A stretch of DNA of 64,000 nucleotides from Lepidurus packardi (lineage: Eukaryota > Arthropoda > Branchiopoda > Notostraca > Triopsidae): contig JAKZAN010000001.1 in NCBI GenBank assembly GCA_023053545.1, forward strand, positions 2,562,565 to 2,626,564. The letters run 5' to 3'. Below the pieces are notes generated by a model. The model worked only from the letters and a program-made list of their open reading frames with translations. It had not been told where the DNA came from and made no database searches. Positions 1-9,629 of the stretch are shown piece after piece; the stretch's first letter is position 1, and each line of letters starts with the position of its first letter. Made by a program: the position numbers and the translations under genes.

Positions 1-65
1 AATATCTACATTTTCATGTGCCATGAGTAATGCGATTAATAATTGATTTTCTTTTTGACATTTTT

Positions 66-3000
66 CGAGCAGGAAGATTAAATTCAAATTGGCAAATCGA
101 AGATCTTTTCGTGCGGGAGAGGTCGCCTATTTGGGAAAACGGCGTTTGGATCTCCTTAGGGCGTGTGGCATTATGATCCAGAAGAGAATACGCGGTTGGC
201 ATTATCTCCAGAAACACCTTGAACCGCGTAAAGCTGCAATATGTGGACAACGTCTTGTTCGAGGTGTTTTGGATCGAAAGTAATGATGATTTTCCTTTCA
301 AAATCGCCTTTTTCTTGTTGTTTCTTTAATATTTTGTTCATAAATAAATGAATGCATTTTGTGTGAATTCCTGAATTAAAAAAATAGGACAAATTAGTTC
401 GTGAAATAGGCCATCATTATTCAAAGACACATCCATGGTTGGTTGGCGCGTCACCGTTTTGTACGAACAATGCGCGGTATTTTTTTCCTTCAATGTTCAA
501 TGTTGATATTTGGCCCCAAAACTGTACAAATCCTTGCGTGTGGAAGCGCGTTCCATTGAGTACGCGAACCTCGAGAAAGGCCTCGACAACAAGATTGTAG
601 CCTTACAGCAAAGGATCAAGAGATGGTAAAGATAAACAATGACTTTTTTATTATAAAGTTTTTTTTATTGGTAAACTGGCGTAGGCTCGCGCCTATTGCC
701 TTGGGCTTTATTAGATATTCGATTGTACAGTGCTCAAACTAAGTACCTTTTTAAACTCCATATTATTCTTTTAATATTTTTTTTTATTATTTATATCATT
801 CTCCTATTCTTTTTGGGCGTGTCGCCAAAACCGAGGTGGACACACAAGCTATTAAAATAAATGATAATATTCTGGATAAAAAGTTTCTTCACAAAAATAC
901 TTTTTTCAGATTCATTTCCATCAAGCGCTCTCTTGTTTGGGGGAAAAGGGGATGGGGTTATAATGTCTGCGCTATGTGTGTGTACTCTACATGTATTGAC
1001 CGCCTGCTTAAAGAAGGTCACAACGGCAGGGAATGCTTTTTCTCGAGTTTCGTCCCTGTTGAAATGAATCTTTAGTTGGCTTAACCGTCTTTAAAGGACT
1101 GCCCTGAGCTCTTCAACTAACACTTGGTGGTCTACATGGTCAAATGCTCCGGAAATGTCCAGCAGTAAGGCTGAAAGGACGTTTCTTTTATCGAAGCTAT
1201 CCCATATCGCAAGGCTGAAATTCACCAGAGCAATTATGTTCGATTATAGTTATCGGAAAGATATTCTTTTTGGTATTCAGGAAATGGAATAAGATTACTG
1301 GAAAAATTTTTTGATTAGAATTCTAAATTCTATTGGGTTGTTTTTGCTAGAATCTTTTTGGGGGTCTTAGGCCAAGGACACGATCAATTACCGTAATTTG
1401 CAAGTGCAATACGAGGCTGCCAAGGGCTGGGAAAGCGAGTTTAAACACCTACAATTGCAAATGCCGAGTTTGACTGAAGAAGTAGCAGAAAAGGCCCGGC
1501 TAGAGGCACATTTAGCGGAACAAGAAACTGCCTGGCATGCTGAGAGAACCACTTACCGAAATGAGCTGGAGAATTTGCAGTCCATATATGTTGGCTTCAA
1601 AAGAAATGGAAGCTGAAGGTAAATTCTTCTAATTCAAAACCTATTTTCATTCCTAATTTTTTGGTGTATTTATTTATTTGGTTTCTTGTTTTTTATAGAA
1701 AAAGAGAGTGGATTTTTTTTATGTAGAGAAACTCTGAAAAAGCGCTTGGGAGAGGACAGAGCGATGCTATACCAGGAGTACGACCCAGAACACGGGGCAT
1801 ATCAAAAGATAATTCAAGACTTGGAACAACGATGCGCTGCATTGGAAATACCACTGGAAATGACTAAAGGAAGCAGTGAAAGAGAACATGTCGAGGTCGA
1901 AGCTTATCGGACGTGAGCACCATCCGTGACATCTCCGATGCCCCGCCCACTTTTACTGCCCAAGTAAAACTTTCACTCCCATTTCTAAATCAATTTTTTT
2001 ACATTATTTTTCAACGATATGGCTATTCGTCTGTCACGTCTTGGCTAGGACGTCCACATAGTCGAAAAAGCGAGGGAATTTTATCCGAAAGGTTTCTAAA
2101 GAGTCCCGAACCTAGTCTGAAATGACGTACATAATCGTGACTCAAAAAAATCACCAATATTGTCACGCCAATTTTTGTTAATCGTTTTCTTTTATTTTTT
2201 GGTCTATTTTTTGTAATTATATTTTATTTGACATAGTTGAAAGACGTAGAGACGGAAAAGGCCAAGTTGAACGACGACCTTAAACCGACCATGCCGTTAA
2301 CGTGGAAGGACGTCGACTGCATGGGAATGTTTGCCTATCGTAGTGGAAACGAAGCAGCATCGTTCATCGTTCGTCGTTCGTCGTTCAGCTTCGAAGCAGC
2401 AGTTCACTCCATCGTTTGCGGTAAATTCATTTTTTTATTTATTTATTTTTAATGGGATTCTTACAGCCTCTTTAAAATGTCAAAAGTTTGCAAAGCGTGT
2501 CTTTAGCATTCCCTACAATCATAAAAGGATTTTTCAGAACGTCAAGTCTTTTCACACGTTTCTTAAGATTTATTAAGATTCCAAATTCGTAAGTGAAATT
2601 CTAGATTTCCTAGGACAGTCTTAAAGTCCTGTAAAGATTCCTAATCTAATTTGTAAGATTCGTCAAACTGCCAGACTATTTTCGAGCAAATTAGAGTACT
2701 ATTAAGAAAATGGTAAGGATTTGGAAGCAATTGTAGGATTATTTTTAAGCTCGCAAATACACTGCGTCTCCGCGATTGCGAAAAGGTACGAATTTCCTCG
2801 TTTTTCTCTCGACACGAAAGATATCATCGACTTTACTCTCAGTTTCACCTATTTTTCAAGAAATGTATCTTAATTTCCGGAAAATACTTCTTGAATTCTG
2901 TTACATTATCTAGAATCATTACATTTTTGTCAGAGTCAATTTCATTTTCTTGGATTTTCCTCAAGATCACTCAGTTTCCTAAGATTTCGACGTTAATTTT

Positions 3001-3813
3001 TTAAATAGTCTAAATTCGTTCACTTTATCGGACATATTCATGGTATTTTTAGTATTAATTACTATTAGTATGGTTCTGAATGTGTGCAATTAATTCCGTC
3101 ACAATTAGCATTCATTAAGTTTTTCAACCCTATTTTTAATTCATTTACCATAATTTGGGGGGTTTTTTATTATACGTTTGGGTTTCGTTAATTTTCCGTA
3201 TTTTTTATTACACATGTTTGCTTTTATATCGTAAGTTTAACCCTTGATTAATTTTCCTTACTTTTCTAGATTTAGAACATTTGTAGATTGATTAAATTTC
3301 AGGCTAGTATGTATACTATTTCCTAATTACTCCATTTTCTGCTGTAGGCATTCCAGAAAGATAATAGCCCCAAGCAAAACGGTCCATGTCTATGCAATTT
3401 CGATTTACAGGAGTACCGACAAGTATTAAGCGACACCGCCGTCTGGATGGATCAGGTAAAAAATAGAAAATAAATCTTAACTACGTGAAAGTTTTTTTTT
3501 GGGTGGGGGAGGAGAAAGAAAGGAGTTTCTTACTTTTTCTTTTTATAGGGCGTAATTAAAGTCATGGAGGGACGCGTGCAAAGTTTGGTGGTGCCAGCTA
3601 TCCTAGAACGAGAAGCAATTTCGGGTTTATCTCCAAGCCAGGAAATCAGGGGAAGACGTCAGAGCCGTGTGCGACATGTGCACGAAATTGTCCCCTGCGC
3701 AAATTATTGAGATCCTGGTACTGTATACGGAGATGAGTCCGATGAACGATTTACGGTCGCTTTTATCAAACAAGTTCAGACAGTACTAGCCGAGCTAAAC
3801 ACGCCCGATCAGG
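66..3813 (+). pseudogene. Myosin V (dilute/didum-like) IQ-neck, coiled-coil and tail pseudogene
   Basis: Successive exon-like blocks match the unconventional myosin V heavy chain, an actin motor that carries vesicles. Block 66-282 is the converter/IQ start (RAGEVAYL, then MIQKRIRGW and a second degraded IQ). Block 538-627 resembles the VEARSIEY...DNKIVALQQ neck/coil junction. Blocks 1374-1620 and about 1700-1915 are charged coiled coil, and 2237-2325 is a short coil block. Blocks 3347-3454 and 3549-3813 are the dilute (DIL) cargo domain. Decay is visible: a TAA lies in the first exon just before the KIF motif, about 2 nt are missing in the T-run of that motif, and the DIL part has frameshifts. 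Blocks are separated by AT-rich introns with plausible GT/AG borders. Myosin V identity is recognised by motif, not by alignment. The gene continues upstream of the window or is truncated there. Confidence 0.8.
3549..3813 (+). pseudogene. DIL domain remnant of myosin V with internal deletion and frameshifts
   Basis: The preceding block (3347-3454) carries [18 protein letters not shown] and this one continues GVIKVMEGRVQSLVVPAILE, a clear dilute-domain match. The frame must then shift near 3645 to read the CTKLSPAQIIEILVLYT motif, and shift again near 3725 to read DERFTVAFIKQVQ. Between the VPAILE motif and CTKLSPAQ the normal DIL domain has roughly 100 further residues that are absent here. 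This is a deletion plus at least two frameshifts, so no cargo-binding tail can be made from this copy. Confidence 0.8.
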
Positions 3814-4067
3814 TATCGCGACAAATTCTAATTCCAAGTTTCCAAATCGTCTGATTTAATTCTTGAAGATACAGCATTTAACGCGACATAAGAGCAAAAG
3901 AAGAGCATATCGATTCACCTAATCCTGGTACTCGATAAAACTAGCAGCAGCACATAACTGGTGAAAGATGTGGTAATTCCGTTCCTGGTTCGCTTGGAAG
4001 ACCACCCGTGACTTTTTGAGTAAATACGTCCGTATCCGTAGTCTGGTATTGACGGTTAAAGTTGTTT

Positions 4068-5775
4068 GAATCGAGATTGTGTTGTATTGCGGTTCACTAT
4101 GGGGGAGATGATAGTGAACCGTGAACCGGGTTACATAAGGGAGATTCAATCGTATACAATCATACATCACACAACTCCCTTTTTAAGCTTGTGGGCTCAA
4201 GCTTCATAAATCCAGCCGACTAGGTGTCGTTCTTTGACGCGCACCTCTCCTCACGGGCTCTGGTGTTTCACCCGCGAACTGGGCTCGCTTAGGCACCGGT
4301 GGTGACGGTTCCTCTCGATCGGGCTCTTCAGGCTGTTCATCTTTGGTCAGGTCCGGACGGAGGTATCTTCGGTTCCTCCACATCCATTTACCATTCGGCA
4401 ATTGAACTTTGTAGCTGCGGCTGCTTTCCGTCTTCGCCACCACTCCGGTTTGGTCCCACCGTTTGGTAGTGCTATCTTGTATGCGGACCTTCTGACCAAC
4501 AGATAGCTTCGGGAGCTCTTTAGTACGCTTGTCGTACCGTTCCACCATATCCCTTTGCCTCTTCATCTCCGCTTCCTCCCATTCCGCATCGGGCTTCTGC
4601 CATTCAGGTGCGAACGAGGTGTAATGTGCGGGTAGGCATGACCTTAGAGGGTGCCCAAACACAATTTGTGCTGGGGATTTCCCGCCGGCTCTGGGGGTGT
4701 TTCTCCATTCCAGCAGACCCTCCCTGAAGGCGTCGATGCTTAATCTTCCAGACGGAGACGTCTTGATTACAAGTGCCTTCATGGCCTTCACCGCTGCCTC
4801 CGCCAACCCATTACTCTGCGGGTAATGAGGTGAGGACATGGAGTGGGCTACTCCCCACTTCAACAAAAATTCTGCGAATTCTTGTGATTTAAATTGTGGA
4901 CCGCCATCCGAACGTAGTCGGCATGGCACGCCAAGGTCCGTAAACTTCTCGACGACTGCGTTGATGACGTCGCGGCTTGTAGGGTGTTTGCCATACCAAG
5001 CATCAACTGCCGGCCATCCGGAAAGTCGATCGGTGTAAACAAGGTAGGTGTTGTTTCCTATTTGAAACAGGTCGACAGCAACATCCTCGAAAACTCTTTT
5101 GGGCCTCGGATCTGACAAAATGGGTTCCGGGGGTTGACTCGGCCGTGATTCCTGGCATGCTTCACAAGCCTGAACAGTTGTGGCGATATCGTTCCCTAAG
5201 CCTGGCCAGTATACCGTTTGGCGGGCTCTCCTTTTCGTGCGCTCAATTCCTTGATGCGCCGCATGGAGTTTGGTGAGTACCGTCTTCCTGGCGTTTTTAG
5301 GAACGACAATTCTCGCGCCCAACAGCACAAAACCATCTGCCGTAGATAGGTTTTCCCTTACATTCCAAAAGGGACGTATGGCCGGGTCCGCTCTGTCCAC
5401 ACTCTTCGGGAAACCGTCCTCGACTGCTGTGTGGAGGGCTTGATACCCCTCGTCTTCTTGGGCCATTGCCTTCAGCTTCTGCAGCGTCATGTCTGGGACG
5501 TCTTCACTGCTTAGCGTGATGGCTCGTACTCGTAGGGATGTCCTCGACACTTCCATTGCGGCGACATCTTCTTCGTCGTCCTCTGGGGTCGGATCCCTGA
5601 CCGGTGCTCTACTCAAGGCATCCGGGATTGCGTGGAGCTTCCCCTTCCGCCACTCTGTGCGGAACACGAATGGGGCTAACCGCTCCTTCATGCGCTGGAG
5701 TCTCGGGTTCTCGACAGCGTCTAATGTATATTTGTCTAAGATGGTGACAAGCGGTTGGTGATCTACCACCAACGT
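4068..5775 (-). mobile_element. 5'-truncated Gypsy (Ty3-type) LTR retrotransposon
   Basis: This piece keeps the end of the pol polyprotein followed by a polypurine tract (minus-strand AAAAAGGGAG near 4174-4183) and what looks like the start of a 3' LTR (TGTGTGATG, near 4173). No upstream LTR, gag, protease or RT is present. The element starts abruptly at about 5775 inside RNase H, where myosin exon sequence resumes, so it is a truncated insertion and not a solo LTR. No target-site duplication could be recognised. Confidence 0.75.
4204..5772 (-). CDS. Gypsy pol fragment: RNase H C-terminus, integrase, chromatin-tether tail (522 aa)
   Basis: An open frame starts with the end of RNase H (VVDHQPLVTIL, ALSRAP). 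An H2C2 zinc-binding integrase N-terminus follows (HAAHQG ... CEACQ), then the DDE integrase core: Asp in EDVAVDLF, Asp in RSDGGPQF, and Glu in NGLAEAAVKAMK. The C-terminal region contains VGQKVRIQD and a basic/proline-rich tail. The frame has no internal stop, so decay since truncation is limited. The real start codon is lost, because the annotated Met is just the first in the surviving frame. It would not act without the missing gag, protease and RT. Confidence 0.9.
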   Translation of the reverse strand: MVVDHQPLVTILDKYTLDAVENPRLQRMKERLAPFVFRTEWRKGKLHAIPDALSRAPVRDPTPEDDEEDVAAMEVSRTSLRVRAITLSSEDVPDMTLQKLKAMAQEDEGYQALHTAVEDGFPKSVDRADPAIRPFWNVRENLSTADGFVLLGARIVVPKNARKTVLTKLHAAHQGIERTKRRARQTVYWPGLGNDIATTVQACEACQESRPSQPPEPILSDPRPKRVFEDVAVDLFQIGNNTYLVYTDRLSGWPAVDAWYGKHPTSRDVINAVVEKFTDLGVPCRLRSDGGPQFKSQEFAEFLLKWGVAHSMSSPHYPQSNGLAEAAVKAMKALVIKTSPSGRLSIDAFREGLLEWRNTPRAGGKSPAQIVFGHPLRSCLPAHYTSFAPEWQKPDAEWEEAEMKRQRDMVERYDKRTKELPKLSVGQKVRIQDSTTKRWDQTGVVAKTESSRSYKVQLPNGKWMWRNRRYLRPDLTKDEQPEEPDREEPSPPVPKRAQFAGETPEPVRRGARQRTTPSRLDL

Positions 5776-6114
5776 AAAAAGTCGATTTCGATAGATTTGC
5801 CAAATCGGGAACTATTATAATTTTTTGTCATCTTGGCATTCCCAATCGCCTGCCAAAGATAACCCATTTAGAAGCTTACTGTGCTCCCCAATTCATTTTT
5901 TCCCTCCTTTTTGTCACTTTTTCAAAGGAAAAAAGATTCCCGAGCAGCGACTTAGGCTAAGGGCTGGTAAGTTTTAGCATAACGCACGGACGCCAAATCA
6001 CCAGGATCGCTTTCCGCGTAACACTCGGACGCCAAAATACGATGACCTTCAGTTAATTAACCGACCCCTAATTTACATTGAATTTTACAAAATGGAAGGA
6101 TTGGGAAAGAGTGA

Positions 6115-6371
6115 GAAAGCCTTGGTAGACTCCCGGAATTCCTGTGTAGCGTTGCTCGGTCCATTTGTGTTGCCCTGCAATACACCAGGAGGGCCAAACC
6201 AGTTGTAAACGCAAAAGTAAGATTCATTTTTTTTCTACCCGACACGTGTGGTCTTTTTTTGAACGGAACGTTTGGCCCTCATAGTGTGCTATTCCAGGGC
6301 ACACCATTATTCCTGCTTTTAAAATGTGTTTAATTGTGTAACGGAAGTTCCGGGAGTCTATTAAGGCTTTC
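6115..6371. repeat. Imperfect long inverted repeat (palindrome-like, possible foldback MITE)
   Basis: The left arm begins GAAAGCCTTGGTAGACTCCC and runs through GCCCTGCAATAC to GGGCCAAAC near 6198. The right arm, from about 6270, is GTTTGGCCCTC... and ends ...GGGAGTCTATTAAGGCTTTC at 6371. The reverse complement of the right arm matches the left arm at both its outer and inner parts, with weaker identity between them and a spacer of about 70 bp. No gene is present. A small hairpin-forming transposon is one explanation. Confidence 0.65.
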
Positions 6372-6605
6372 CGTCTTGGAAGCCGTTTGGACTACGGTTT
6401 ACGCAATCCCTACGTCGGGTACTTGGACTGCATCTGGTGAAAAAACTTGGACTGCATCTGGTTACATCCAATACATCCAATTCGAAAGCTGAGCAATTTC
6501 AAGTTTGACATTTCGTCCAATTGAACACAAACACATTATAAAAAAGGAAATAATTGAGCCCAGATTTAGAAATACACTGAAAATACATTGTCGCGGGGCC
6601 ATCAA

Positions 6606-7290
6606 GACAGCTTTCCCTACGCGAACCAAGGCGGGAGTCCTTACCTTGATGGGGTAAACGATTTGGTGGAGTTCACGCCTTCCATTCATTGGGCTTTAAT
6701 GACGAGATCCAGAAGACTATTTTCAGGATTTCGGGGGCTATTTTGCACCTAGGAAACGTGCAGATCCATGAAGCGGATCAAGAGAGCTGCGCCATCCAGG
6801 TAATTCGTATAAATGTTAGAACTATTTAAGTTTTCAGACAAGTATTTACGTTTCAAGCACTTTTGGAGAAGAATTTTCGAGTTCTTGGAGTTCCACTTAT
6901 TAAGATTTCCATTTTACTTTAGCGTCCTGATACTCCTGGATGATTTCTGCCACGTGATGGGTTTAGAAATTGAATATAAGGAGGATTTGCGTAAATGGTT
7001 GCGTTATCGCCAGATTCTTACTAAGCGAAAATATTTACAAAGCCATTGAACCTAAAAGAGGTAAAAAGCGCTCAATTTTGTCCTTTCAAATAAAAAAAGC
7101 CAATATGGGAAGTCAAAATGTTGACTTTTTCTTTTGTTTCAGGCGATATGTCCGCGTGACGCCCTAGCTAAGCATATTTATTGGCCTTTATTTCAAAAAA
7201 TGTGTCCCTGATCAACAAATATTTGGCTAGTAATGTCAAATCCTTCCGGTTTATCGGCGTCTTGGATATCTACTTGGATATTGACAATTG
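6606..7290 (+). pseudogene. Myosin V motor-domain pseudogene, copy I
   Basis: Three exon-like blocks match myosin V in order. 6606-6799 has QGGSP, LDGV and then, in another frame, the HLGNV helix region, ending at a GTAATT donor. 6923-7060 has DDFCHVMG and LRKWLRYRQI, ending at GTAAAA. The block from 7143 has RDALAKHIYWPLF, and a shifted frame continues FIGVLDIY. The same three blocks occur at 56555, 56846 and 57067. Copy I lacks about a dozen bases present in the first block of copy II and has further stops and shifts, so it is dead. Sequence to about 7500 continues the same duplication without recognisable motifs. Confidence 0.78.
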
Positions 7291-7502
7291 ACGCCAACAT
7301 GATTTTCGTCGTTACATGAAGAAGAAGAGGTTAAGGAATACGTTTTACCTAATAGCCGCGCGATTTTCAGGTATTCATGTTTGGGTACAAAAAGAAAAAG
7401 CCCAAAAGATATTTAGTGGATTTTTTGGCTAGTTGACAGTTGACGGCAGCAACTTGAGGATATAGTCAGCGTTTCGGAAGAAATCCTACCACCCTTATTA
7501 CC

Positions 7503-7722
7503 GCACTACAGGGCCAATTCCATGACAAGTAATCCGTCGTTTTGATCAATTTATTATTCATTTAGAATCTCTCAGGCTTCATTACCCGTACATTTAGAAA
7601 TGGCTTGACTTGAACTTTTGCTAAAATACCATTTTAAAGTTAAATTAAACAGTGAATTATCATTATTGAAGAACAGAGTTAGGAAAAGGGAAATATTTCA
7701 AAACTAACTAGTTACGTGTGTT
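7503..7722 (+). repeat. Partial copy of the recurrent module (copy D)
   Basis: The text from CCGCACTACAGGGCCAATTC through AATCCGTCG, CAGGCTTCATTACCCGTAC and AACTAACTAG is shared with modules near 42.1, 52.5, 54.3 and 57.4 kb. Here it stops at about 7722, where mitochondrial COX1 sequence begins. It has lost the part that in the other copies contains the first-exon-like sequence. Confidence 0.8.
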
Positions 7723-7724
7723 TA

Positions 7725-7975
7725 AAGGGATCCGGTCTAATGGTATACCTGAAGGTCGCATATTAATGATTGCTGTGATAAAGTCAATAGGACCTAAAAT
7801 GGAAGAAATACCAGCCAAGTGTAAAGAAAAAATTCTTAAATCCACAGATGCCCCGGCATGTGCCATACCCCATGATAGAGGGGGTACACTGTTCACCCAG
7901 TCCCAGCTCCTCTTTCAACCCCACCCCCCGCTAGAAGTAAAGTTAAAGCTGGGGGTAGTAGTCAAAATCTTTATT
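7725..7975 (-). pseudogene. COX1: COX1 fragment (mitochondrial, nuclear copy)
   Basis: The minus strand reads [20 protein letters not shown], then the [19 protein letters not shown] segment and GISSILG, ending [16 protein letters not shown]. This is the middle of cytochrome c oxidase subunit I. Trp positions are TGA. Both ends of the gene are absent: the upstream border jumps into tRNA-like sequence and the downstream border into the nuclear module. Confidence 0.93.
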
Positions 7976-7979
7976 AGCC

Positions 7980-8165
7980 GTGATATTATTTAGCCGTGGA
8001 AAAGCTATAGGAATTAAAAACAGTTTATTTAACTTAATATTTTTTATTTAAAGTAAATAAAATCAATTGCATAAAAGTAGACCTAAAGTAGAAAAAAAAG
8101 ATTAAAAACAGTGAGATTTGTTAAGTTGTAGTTTAGTTTTTTATTTCATATAATTTTTCTATAAT
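7980..8165 (-). pseudogene. mtDNA tRNA cluster remnant downstream of ND2
   Basis: This AT-rich stretch sits where tRNA-Trp (and Cys/Tyr) belong between ND2 and COX1. The minus strand contains TTAAGTTAAATAAACT, which resembles the 5' half of arthropod mitochondrial tRNA-Trp. No complete cloverleaf could be drawn by eye. Confidence 0.45.
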
Positions 8166-9040
8166 AAAAGATTTCTATTAAATGAAATTCGTAAACAGTA
8201 ATAAGGAGTAAATAACGTGGAAATAATTAAAATTATTAGTCTAACAATTCTTATTGCAGTACTGGTATTTTTGATGATAAGTCATTTTGGTATAAACCCT
8301 AAAAAAGGGGGATCCTCCAAGGGACAGTATATTTAAAAAGTAGTAACTTAATTATGGGGTTTAAAGAGTGGTTAGAATTAATTTGAATTAACGAAACGAG
8401 TTGGTATAAATTAAACAATTGAGTTACAGAGAATAAGATAGTCACATAGACAGAAAAGTAGATTCATCTAACTGAATTATTAATTAGGGAGGCAAGTAGT
8501 AATCAACCAATGTGACTAATTGATGAAAACGCTATCATAGAACGTAAGAGGTTTAAATTAAATCAACACAACCCCCAACAATTCTTCTTAGTATAGTTGC
8601 TAATAAAATAAGTTTATTATAAGTAAGGGATCTTGTTAATAATAAGAGTGGGTTAATCTTTTGGAGTGTGGCCAAAATTCAGAATTTATTTCAGGAAAGT
8701 CCTTCAGCTACTACTGGAAATCAAGTATGAAAAGGGGAGGCTCCTACTTTTAATAATAAGCTTATTATTAAGATGATGATAATGAAAGAGGATGGGTGTA
8801 TAAAACAAAAAAGGCTAAATAAAGCTCTAAATATAAAAATAACACAGGCTATTGCCTGAATTAAAAAATACTTTAATCCTGCCTCTGTTAACTGTTGACT
8901 TATACTTTTAGTTATTACGATTGGGATAAAACTTAAAAGATTGAGTTCAAGTCCAATTCAAGCTGAGAATCATGAAGATATTACAATTATTAATCTTAAT
9001 AATAATAAAGAAAAGAAACATAGGAAAAGAAACATAGGAA
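8166..9040 (-). pseudogene. ND2: ND2 (NADH dehydrogenase subunit 2) nuclear copy
   Basis: The minus strand encodes SSWFSAWIGLELNLLSF near the N-terminus, LKVGASPFHTWFP and VAEGLSWNKFW in the middle, and FLGFMPKWLIIKNTSTA to a terminal TAG near 8166. TGA=Trp and AGA=Ser are needed throughout. A one-base shift in the T/C run near 8311-8320 separates the C-terminal part from the preceding GGSPF. A 14-15 bp tandem duplication (CCTATGTTTCTTTT) lies at the 5' end near 9011-9041. Confidence 0.9.
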
Positions 9041-9096
9041 TCGAGGGTTAATTAAGAGTTTTGGATTCTCTAAGCGTTAGTGCAATTCTATCACAA

Positions 9097-9162
9097 ATAA
9101 TTGAGGTAATAAATTACATTATCTACCCTATCAAGGTAATCCTTTTGATCAGGCACTGAATT
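9097..9162 (-). tRNA. tRNA-Ile(GAT) mitochondrial-type, inside NUMT
   Basis: The minus strand has CCTGATCAAAAGGATTACC followed by TTGATAG and GGTAG. The stem TTACC/GGTAG closes a 7-nt loop with anticodon GAT, the classic arthropod mitochondrial tRNA-Ile core, and it lies upstream of ND2 as expected. As part of a NUMT it is not expected to be functional. Confidence 0.75.
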
Positions 9163-9275
9163 TAAGTTAAAAGCTATATTATTTAGATAAATAAATTTAA
9201 TAGGATTATTACATACAAAAATGCATAAACTTTATAAAGTTTTTTTTTTATTATTTTTATGTTTTCATAGTATTA
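9163..9275. other. mtDNA control region, left part
   Basis: AT-rich sequence with a long T run lies between tRNA-Ile and the retrotransposon. Its right-hand continuation is 13744-14150. Together they occupy the position of the mitochondrial control region between tRNA-Ile and 12S. Confidence 0.65.
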
Positions 9276-9388
9276 TGTTGTGGTTGAGACGAGAGTTTAG
9301 TTGCGACTGCCTGTATTTCATGCCTGGGGTCCCTTTCCCAAAGTACCCCCAGGCATTTCTAACCAACATATAAACTCAGGATACAACA
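9276..9388 (-). repeat. 3' LTR of the Gypsy element
   Basis: 113 bp, TGTTG...CAACA, identical base for base to 13625-13737. The polypurine tract abuts it on the interior side. Confidence 0.95.
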
Positions 9389-9403
9389 CCTCTTCCCCTT
9401 TTT
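9389..9403 (-). promoter_or_regulatory. Polypurine tract (plus-strand primer)
   Basis: The minus strand reads AAAAAGGGGAAGAGG immediately before the LTR start, as expected for the plus-strand DNA primer of an LTR retrotransposon. Confidence 0.85.
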
Positions 9404-9629
9404 CTTTTCACGAACAGCTTAAACAAAGGTTGTCATAGAAATAGGGGAAAGAAACCCAAGGAAAATACCCATAACAGGGAAGACAGGGGAAACTGATAAC
9501 AAGTTAGGAAAACACAAAAGATAACTTCTGGGACATCGAATTTGGCAGGTTGTTTGGTTCCGACTCCCACTCTTCCTTCACCCCGGCAAGCTTCTTGGCA
9601 TCTCTGCCCCAGGTTGCCCGCCGTCTTAG

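Larger units (their letters stand above)
3919..5849 (-). pseudogene. Inverted myosin V motor exon, split by a Gypsy insertion
   Basis: Read on the minus strand, 5849-5776 encodes the AIGNAK...NSSRFGK...IEI part of the myosin motor, preceded by an intact TTTGGCAG acceptor. The same exon resumes at about 4060-3919 with [12 protein letters not shown] and [16 protein letters not shown], ending at a GT donor. The uninterrupted counterpart is at 56179-56463 on the plus strand. The exon therefore lies opposite to the flanking myosin fragments and is broken by about 1.7 kb of Gypsy sequence. Confidence 0.8.
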
